64,000 bases of DNA from Cordia subcordata (lineage: Eukaryota > Streptophyta > Magnoliopsida > Boraginales > Cordiaceae). Of this stretch, positions 51,160 to 64,000 are shown one piece after another. Position 1 is the first letter of the stretch. Every line of letters begins with the position of its first letter. The notes beneath the pieces were generated by a model. That model saw only the letters and a program-made list of their open reading frames with translations, was not told the DNA's origin and made no database searches. The DNA is taken from positions 18,657,001 through 18,721,000 of the forward strand of contig JAPTOF010000007.1 of NCBI GenBank assembly GCA_028554755.1, in the 5' to 3' direction. Made by a program: the position numbers and the translations under genes.

Positions 51160-53870
51160 ACGAGAGGCATTACCCTTTAACATATTTGAAAAAGAAGTTC
51201 GTGTTTCATCACCATCATTAATCCAATCAAGTTAGATTTTTGCCTCCGTATGCTAGCCTCAGTTGCCAAAAAGTTGTCAATCTCCTTCGGCAACAGAGAA
51301 TGATTTAATGGGCCAAGTTATCCAGACACTATAAAATTTAAAGAAGCAAGGGAAACTAACTCTCGGCCTAACAGGATTCGGCAACAGAGAATGATTTAAT
51401 GGGCCAAGTTTTCCCACAAGGAGAGTCGAATCACGAAAATTGGACATCCAATCACCATTAAGAAAGACAAAAAATCCAATGTGCTCGCTTTTATGTTTAA
51501 GTCTCACGGTTAATCCATATATAAAAAGGCCCAATACTTCTGTACACCACAAAAAAGGCTTTATCCATGCGTCCCCAAAGTTCATCGAACCCGTACCAAG
51601 ATGAGTAGCACCTAAATGATCATGTTGATACAAGACTTCATTGAAATCGTTGCCAGTACACACAGGGTCAGAGTTAAATTGGGAGATCCAAGCATTGATG
51701 TCATGCATTGATGTCGAGACATAATTGCTTTCTACACGCATTGCCTTTCTCCAATACAAAAAGAGCCAAAAATCTGGTAGAATAGTTTTAGAATTTAATG
51801 CTACATAAGATGGTTTGGTCCGAGCAATTAAGTTCGTCCACAATCGCCATCCTCGGATCATACAAAATCCAAATACGAACATCAGGAGTGCAATCATAGT
51901 TAATAATGAAGCCCTAATCCCAAAATGTAGAGTTAAAGACTTTAGTAGCATGATAATACTTCACTTTTGTTTCAAATAAACAGCAAACATGAATTCTCTT
52001 TTTATTCATGATCTGGGACACCTCATTCTGCCTAAGTGGCTTATTCATGCCTTGTTCCCCAGAACATGATTGCCATATTGATGGGGAGTTGGCGGGGGAA
52101 GGGGGGGGGGTGGTCTAGATACCTACAAAAAGGACAGATTCCCCTTCATCACTGCTCATACCCATTTTGTCTACAAACTTCTTGATGCAAACTTCTTTCT
52201 TACCAAGGTATATCTCACTCAACTCTAACTCATTTCCAGTTGGTCAAGGATACCAAATCGATTAAAGGATGAAGCAGCCTCATCAGGTTTCTTAGTTCTT
52301 CTAGATGACTTGGGGGAAGGCTGTACCCTTTTTTTTCCCTCCACAATGTTGCCCCACTTCTTTTCCTTTAGGTTCAACAGATTTTCTAGGGTTGCTAGCA
52401 ACCCTGCGGTTTTTTCCTTGGTTCACTCTGTCTTGGTGCCCGCCCATAGACAAATTCTTAACTTCAGTAGCAGTTATGGCAGGTTGAGCTTCCTTCCCAC
52501 AACTAGACTTCTTATGCCCCAACTTGTTTACAAGCTCTTGCACAAAATCGATTTCTAGGCATATTCGACTCGAATATTAACAACAGTGTCCTTTTCAATC
52601 TCATATTCAAATGAGTCAGGAAGCTCATCATGCAAACTGACCTCCATACAAGCTCTGGAAAAACTCATTTTGCTGGACTTCTCTATTATAAGATCAAGTT
52701 AAATGAGTCTTCCAACTGTACTCGTTGCAGACCCAATCCTTCCCTAGTCCAAAACTTTGGAGGGATGTTTTTAGGTTTCACACGCATAGGAACTCCCCCG
52801 GAGGGATGTTCTTAAGTTTCACCCACACAAGGTCTTTGATTAACATGCCACCAAATCCATCCCCAACTGCCATTTCCGGAGGAGAAGAGGTCTTTGATTA
52901 ACATGCCACCAATACTGGCATAAGATTTCATTGCAAATTTTCTTATTCTCGCACCTGAAGAAATATAGACCTTGATCAGTAGGTCGGATTTCCACATTGC
53001 CAAATCTTCTCCATTGAAATTTCACAAAGTTTTTTATTTGATAAAAGGCTAGGAGTTTGTCGATAAATTGCCCAATCAATGAGTTTTTCCAGCAGGCAAT
53101 ACCTTTGTTTCTGACACTCTCGAACGAGAGACCCAAACTTTACCATTCACCATCTTCGGTTCGTAATAGTCGAGTTTGACAAAGTCCTGGACATTGCTTT
53201 CAAATAGATTAACCAGTTGTTCACAAGCTTCTCTTGTGGTCCTTGCGGTTTTTGCAACACAGGGAAATAGAGGCAACATCTCTTTCAAACCACCTGAGAG
53301 GTTAGCTTTGCTATTAACACTATTACCAGTTTCAATAAGAGATCGCACATCAACACCGCCAAGGGGGACTTCCATAAAAGCAGCATCGTCCCTATGTATC
53401 TCAGATTTAGGTCCGAGAGCACAAGTGCTTTCACCTTGAGAAGCAAGCGATGGGGAAACACGACGCTATGGGGAGTCCTTGATGAGCTAGTAGGTCCACT
53501 AGTCTCTGCCTTTGAGTGTGGTGGAGACTCCATGTCCCTAAAAAAATTCTGCACTATTCACTCTGTGACTAGAAAATCTTTTCTTCTTCGCTATGAGACC
53601 AGGAAAGTAGAAGGTAAAAAGGGAACAAAGGCAAGAAAAAGAAAAGGAAGGGTGGGGAAGGGTGAGAGAGAGCAGGGAGAGGGAGATTGGAAGGATAAGA
53701 AAGTTGGGGACGATAACTGGTGCATGCTAACATGAGCCCAGGAAAAAAGGATATTTCATGGAGAGAGAAGGGAGAAAACTTAGAGAATACTTGTAGTTTA
53801 AGTGGTCTAGTTTTTGCCCGACCAAAAAAAAAAAATAGTAGTATAACATTTTTTGTATATGTAATGATCA
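51160..53870 (-). pseudogene. broken L1-type LINE (ORF1 plus endonuclease part), reverse transcriptase missing
   Basis: Read on the minus strand, a pyrimidine-rich leader (53870-53540) is followed by ORF1 starting at 53533 (MESPPHSKAETSG). ORF1 continues with frame shifts through EPKMVNGK (near 53140) and a DUF4283-like block (WKNSLIGQFIDKLLAFY, WRRFGNVEI, FFRCEN, LLLRKWQLGMDL; 53100-52850). A KNIPP and SFSRACMEVSLHDELP part and a basic tail follow. A frame at 51951-51277 holds CTGNDFNEVLYQHDHLG, matching the GDFNE-L motif of L1 endonucleases. The reverse transcriptase and RNase H are absent. Short direct duplications occur at 51285/51376, 52760/52799 and 52829/52889. Confidence 0.66.
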
Positions 53871-53871
53871 T

Positions 53872-54496
53872 ACATGTAACGAGTCAGGTTGATGAATCTA
53901 TTATCTAGTGATATATTTTCTCTTGGGTGCAAAATATTAATGAAACACAGTCTCCATATTTATCTTTCTATTCTATATACACATATATACATACTAAAGA
54001 GCCTACTAAACCATCCTGCTTATTAATTTTGCTAATCAGTTAATTTCGTTAATAAGATGCAACTGCTAATCACCTTGCACGCAATCATGCACGATTTATC
54101 TCTCTTATTTCCATATTCGCCCCCCAACATTATACATTGACGTACAAAGTCCTAAGACTTCTCCAAATCAATAAAACTTTTCTCCGAAATATAACTTTGA
54201 TATGACAATACCTCATACCTTTTTAATATCATTTATGTGTAGAAATAATATAGCTATAATTTTTTGACATATTAATAATATACATGTAATTATTATATAA
54301 TTTTTCTTAAACACTATAATGGTCATGTTTTATTTCATTAGGTAAACTATGCTATACATACCCGACTCAAGTCCGTTAGAATAACACCACATGTTTAGAT
54401 TAACTCTTCAACTACCTAACGACATTCTCTTTGTTTAGACTTGAACTATGTAATGATTTTTTACACAAGAAATCTACTTCCTTATCAACAGTTCTT
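53872..54496. other. intergenic DNA, no gene seen
   Basis: AT-rich sequence between the LINE relic and a SINE. No supported features. Confidence 0.5.
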
Positions 54497-54510
54497 AAGT
54501 TCAATATGGA

Positions 54511-54637
54511 TGTTTTTAAAAAAAAAATAAAAAAAAATCCCCCACCCCCAACCCGACCCCCGTCCTCCATAGAATTTGACCTAGGACCTCACACTCAGGC
54601 AGAAGTAGTCTTAACCATTTCAGCTATCCCTAATCCC
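54511..54637 (-). mobile_element. tRNA-derived SINE, best copy, with perfect target duplication
   Basis: On the minus strand: GGGATTAGGGA, then A box TAGCTGAAATGG, then B-box region GGTCCTAGGTCAAATTC, then GGAGGACGGGGGTCGGG and GGGGGTGGGGG, then a T/A tail. The 14-bp repeat AAGTTCAATATGGA flanks it at 54497-54510 and 54638-54651. The A box fits the polymerase III consensus exactly. The antisense frame at 54431-54718 is a by-product. Confidence 0.78.
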
Positions 54638-54719
54638 AAGTTCAATATGGAGTTTTCTAGCCAAAGAAACTGGCCTTCTGGGTTGAGCTCTTTTTTTGAG
54701 TTTAAATTGTTACATTAGT

Positions 54720-55230
54720 GCTCTCTTCAAGGGTGAACTCTATAGAGGAGAGACTATAAACTCGATTAAAGTGTAACGAAGTGTCATACTAAATACTGAT
54801 AGACAGTGCAACTACCAAAACTAAAAGGACTTTTGTCGCGCTAGTATCTATAGGCAGTACCTATAGGTTGAAATTAAGGTATGCATCACCCTAAATACTA
54901 ATAAATGAGTACAACCGCCAAAGAAAAAGGTGCAATGCAGTCACACTATATACTAACAAAGGAGTGCAACCATTAAAGGAGAAAGTGCTACCTCCAAAGT
55001 CAGTGTCCATAGATGAACCCGACGTAAGATGCATAAAATTCTCACATATGAAATTCCACTTCCTTGTGAGTAATTATTAAGTTCAAAGAAGAAACTCCCA
55101 TCTAACAAACTAGTTTTTTGAGTTGAACTCTTTCGTTAACTAGTTTTTTGAGTTGAACTCTTTCGTTGTTACAACCCCAACCAAGATACATAAATGTGAC
55201 AATAATTAGTAAATATAGAATGCTTTTGAC
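54720..55230. repeat. degenerate tandem repeats 3' of RPT3
   Basis: A 30-bp unit (AACTAGTTTTTTGAG plus TTGAACTCTTTCGTT) is exactly doubled at 55109-55168. Upstream, a phrase like TACTAAATACTGATAGA...GTGCAACTACC recurs three times at spacings of 60-110 bp (54788-54975). No gene is seen. Confidence 0.6.
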
Positions 55231-55662
55231 TACTAGCAGAATAGATGCCCTTCACAATTAACACACAAAAAGAGAGGTGTGCAGGTGCCCAGCCAAAAAA
55301 GAAAAAACAGAGAGACAGGTATGCGATTCTTGGTATATCCTACACTGCCATCAATAATTAAGCTATAGCTATCCCTAAGTAGTATCTTTTCCTGGTATAA
55401 TATAAAGAGAGAACCCCTCAACATTGCTTAACCTGTAGGCATCATAATGTCAGGACAACTAAAAAAGAGAAAGATCAGAGAAGAATTTGTTGTTCGACTC
55501 TCATAAAGAAAATGATTACTCATCCCCAAGAAATATAAGACAATGAAGATACAAATACACGGTGACAAACTATGGGCAAACCAAGATATGTTAAGGTGAA
55601 AACATCGTTTTGGAAGTACACACTGACTTCTATCCCTTTGTTTGGGCTCAGTTTTATACAAC

Positions 55663-61289
<5,627 letters not shown>

Positions 61290-61408
61290 TTTCGTCTAGT
61301 AGAGTGTCGAACAAGAAGGCCGCAGAAGTGTATGTAGATGTATACATACATATGTGTACAATTTTCTCTACGACGTCGTATAGGGGCGCACGTTGATGAT
61401 TGTAAATC

Positions 61409-61448
61409 TGGGCCGGATTTGGACGATGGACCTCGGCAGCAAGGCCCA
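61409..61448 (-). promoter_or_regulatory. site II (TGGGCC/GGCCCA) elements of the RPT3 promoter
   Basis: Two GGCCCA-type motifs, at 61409-61414 and 61443-61448, lie 120-160 bp upstream of the RPT3 ATG. Such TCP-bound site II elements are common in plant housekeeping promoters. No convincing TATA box was found; a weak TATACGA lies at about 61378. Confidence 0.45.
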
Positions 61449-61484
61449 ATGGGGATCTGATCCAACAAGCAGAAAAGATTTAAC

Positions 61485-62033
61485 ACCTCCTTTTGTTTCA
61501 TCGCGGAAATAATAACTTGTTTTGGAAAATATTTTTCATAAAAAATCTTTTTTTAAAAAATATTTTTCCTGGAAAATTTTTTTCATCGTTTTAGTTGTGA
61601 CAATAAAAATTAATTGAAAAATATTTTTAGTGACACTAAAAAATATATTTATGTATGTAGGCGGGGGTTGGGCCTCGGGCAACCCCTACCCAAGGTGCCC
61701 AAGCCCCCGATGACCTGACCCCCGGCCCCCGGGATCCGTACCCTAGCCCACGACCCCTCTGCCCTCGAACCCTGTGGGCCTGGGACTGAGTCTCGGGGCA
61801 CTAGGCCCTAGACGGTCTGAAACGTCACGAGTGGGGGCCCTGGTGCTAAGAAAATGAAAAGGAAAATCACCTTATTTTGTAGGAAAATCACCTTAGAAAA
61901 CGAAAACATTTTTTAATCATCTTATTTTCCATTGACTTAGAAAATATTTCTCCTTTACTTTTTTATTTTTGACAACCAAATGCAAACATTTTTCAGGAAA
62001 ATGTTTTTCGTTAAACAAACAGAGCCTAAAATC
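61485..62033. mobile_element. MITE with a GC-rich core, just upstream of RPT3
   Basis: The arms carry inverted GGAAAATATTTTTC / GAAAAACATTTTCC blocks. The right end, reverse-complemented, reads GGCTCTGTTTGTTTAACG, a common plant MITE end; the left end is less clear. The centre (about 61658-61850) is strongly GC-rich, with GGGCCTCGGG, GCCCCCGATGACC and GACCCCCGGCC phrases, in sharp contrast to the AT-rich arms. No gene is present. Confidence 0.55.
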
Positions 62034-62382
62034 ATATTTACAAAGTGTTTTACTAAGTAATTATTTTGTTTTAAATTATTAACAGTATCCAAATCAATTC
62101 ACGCCCTTCATGAGATCCAAATCAAAGTCAAGTAGTTGATATATTTTTTTTCCTGGTCGAACAATTAATTGATCTAACTTGTTACATTTTTGCACCATTT
62201 TTAAAAGTTATCACAAACATGGATTCTCGAGGTATGCATTTTTGTAAATGTAATGTGCAATTGGTCTTAAGCCTCAACTTTATATATATATAAACTTTCT
62301 TGGAACCCAAGAAGGTGAGAATTTACTTAATTTAATACATAAGATAACGACATATATTAAAAATTTAAATACACTTCAATAG

Positions 62383-63485
62383 TCTTCCTCAAACTCAAGT
62401 GGTCAAATAAAGACCAACTTGAGTTTGATAAAGGGGTGGAAATTTGGATCGGATGTCCAAACCCAAATCCGAACCCGAACCAGATCAGATGGAAAAAAAA
62501 TGCAAAAAGTTCGGATTTGGATATATTTGAACCCGATATCCGAAAAAATCATCGGATAGTTTTTTCCCTACCCGAACTCAATCCGAAAAACCCGAAAAAA
62601 TACACACACACCATTCCATTATAAATCATTCACCATAATATTCTAATATAACACATATATAAACACACATTTTATATAATGTATTAATATTATAATGTAC
62701 AATTAAAAAAAGAGAAAAAAAGGTATTCTACAAAAGTAATGAGAAGTTAAATAACATAACTAAGCTATTTGTAAATAAGTTAGACAACGCAATTGAGTAA
62801 TATAATTATAATTAACAAAATGTAACATTAATTTAGCATAAATATTTGTTATGTTTAAGTTAGATAAATGTGGAAATATATTTGTATAGTTAATATTTAT
62901 TAATTTTTCCTTTTTGTTTGGTTCGTAGTTATGATGGAAATATCTTTATATTTTAAAAGAATTAATTTGTCTATCGTCATTTTGAACAATCTCTTTTCTT
63001 TTATTAGAGGCCTGAATGGTTGAAAGTCTTTGAACTGATCTTGAACCGAGTAAGAACTGAGAACTGAGAATCGAATCGAGCAAGAACTGGCCAACAAAAA
63101 ATTGAACTTGAAGGTACAACAATGGTAGCTCCAAAAACAAGAACCAAGAATGGCAATAATGGGATTAAGGTCAACGAGAGCCAAAGCAAGAATCTCACAA
63201 TAACCATAAGAATGTCAAGAATGGGATTAAACTCAACAAGAGCCAAAGCAAGAATCACACAAACCAATAAGCAAGAAAAGGATTAAGCTCAAACGAGCTA
63301 AAGCAAATATCCTGCAAAACCAAGAATAGCCAAGAACTGAGATCCAAGAGCATATACGAGCTAAAGCCAAAAACCAACAAACCAAGAATTGAGACCGAAA
63401 TTATCTAAATAAGATTGCAGTAGAATAGTAGTGGGAACAACTACATAACAATGACACAGGCGACCAAGATGGGAGCTCTATTACC
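62383..63485 (-). mobile_element. collapsed copia-type retrotransposon (primer site and polypurine tract kept)
   Basis: On the minus strand, TGGTAATAGAGC (63474-63485) resembles the copia primer-binding site TGGTATCAGAGC, preceded by an LTR-like end CTTACTTCAACA. Downstream, GAGTTTGAGGAAGA (62383-62396) matches a copia polypurine tract and runs into an LTR-like start (TATTGAAGTGTATTTAAAT). Only about 1.1 kb lies between, so gag-pol has been deleted. A phrase like GGATTAA-CTCAACGAGAGCCAAAGC recurs three times (63165-63300). A hAT-like end (AGGGGTGGAAATTTGG) starts at 62432 without a partner. Confidence 0.5.
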
Positions 63486-63546
63486 ATGTTGAAGTAAGAA
63501 AAAGAAAATAGAAAAGAGCAAGCACAGGGGAGAAAATACATGTATT

Positions 63547-63549
<3 letters not shown>

Positions 63550-63578
<29 letters not shown>
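63550..63578. repeat. (TA)n microsatellite
   Basis: TA run inside the presumed LTR of the collapsed copia element. Confidence 0.9.
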
Positions 63579-63581
<3 letters not shown>

Positions 63582-63607
63582 GCTTAGTGTTCAAGTGATG
63601 ACATGTA

Positions 63608-63844
63608 GTGCTTGTTTGGATTAACATTTTTTCCCATAAAAAAGCTTTTTTTTAAGGGAAAAAAAGATATATCTTTCTTTGCAATAAGTATTGTGATTGA
63701 CTTTTACAAGAAGCTTAAACTTAAAAAAAAAAACATTTAAATTCAATTTTTTTCTAAAAATACAAAATTTATCTTCTCAATATTTTTTTTCTCAAATGTT
63801 ATAAAAAGACAACACTTATAAAAATTACCAATCCAGACGAGCCC
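63608..63844. mobile_element. MITE, GGGC-TTTGGATTG family, copy 4
   Basis: Left end GTGCTTGTTTGGATTAAC; right end, reverse-complemented, GGGCTCGTCTGGATTGG. The interior is A/T-run rich like the copies at 34159, 37205 and 37697. Confidence 0.58.
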
Positions 63845-64000
63845 ATAATACTATACTATCAGATAACTAATTCCAATCCTAATTAATAGTAGGTATTTTT
63901 ATTGAATAATTTCTTAAATTATTTTGTCAATTATTTTTTACATTTAATTTCTTTCATAAAAAATAAATTGATGAAGATGCCCTTTAGTCTAAAACTTTGT

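Noticed and set aside
52301..52558. Three overlapping frames on both strands
   Set aside because: They belong to the basic tail of LINE ORF1 on the minus strand; the plus-strand frames are shadows.
62432..62640. Possible second hAT element starting AGGGGTGGAAATTTGG
   Set aside because: No right terminal repeat or octamer duplication was found in the window, so it is only noted inside the collapsed copia entry.

Overview
This window is AT-rich nuclear DNA from a flowering plant, almost certainly a eudicot. The genes are split by GT-AG introns, three of the four belong to families found throughout plants (the fourth is a plant-specific AP2/ERF factor), and the spaces between them are filled with plant transposon debris. 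The RPT3 and CRF/Pti6-like proteins look closest to asterid sequences I know, but this placement is from memory and the species is not determined.

Only four intact protein genes can be supported, and all lie on the minus strand. (1) 9.56-10.43 kb: a single-exon cytokinin-response-factor type AP2/ERF transcription factor, Pti6-like. (2) 18.72-23.20 kb: a four-exon, 148-residue ubiquitin-conjugating enzyme E2 of the UBC8/9/10/28 group. (3) 26.12-28.75 kb: a two-exon, 621-residue LRR receptor-like kinase of subfamily III whose kinase domain has lost the HRD and DFG motifs, so it is a predicted pseudokinase. (4) 55.66-61.29 kb: a six-exon, 412-residue 26S proteasome ATPase RPT3. The E2 and RPT3 both act in the ubiquitin-proteasome pathway, but nothing suggests they are co-regulated. 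All exon joins were worked out by hand from splice sites and family alignment.

The rest is repetitive. From 0 to 9.5 kb there are tRNA-derived SINEs and LINE 3' ends. From 13 to 18 kb there are a foldback element, two Tourist-type MITEs (TAA/TTA target duplications), a complete 1.5-kb non-autonomous hAT element with a perfect 8-bp target duplication, and a 180-nt hairpin. From 32 to 38.3 kb there are Helitron relics, several MITE families and a Stowaway-like element. From 39.5 to 49.8 kb lies an old tandem segmental duplication (copies A and B). Each copy has taken up different insertions, and a broken FAR1/MULE-like transposase pseudogene sits between them. From 50.2 to 53.9 kb there are a copia-type LTR and a broken L1-type LINE. 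Beyond RPT3 there are a MITE with a very GC-rich core and a collapsed copia element.

No tRNA, rRNA, CRISPR or prokaryotic system was seen. The most interesting items are the segmental duplication with reciprocal insertions, a tRNA-SINE family whose two best copies have perfect 14-bp target duplications, the 180-nt hairpin at 17.8 kb, and two TIR elements that carry internal minisatellites.
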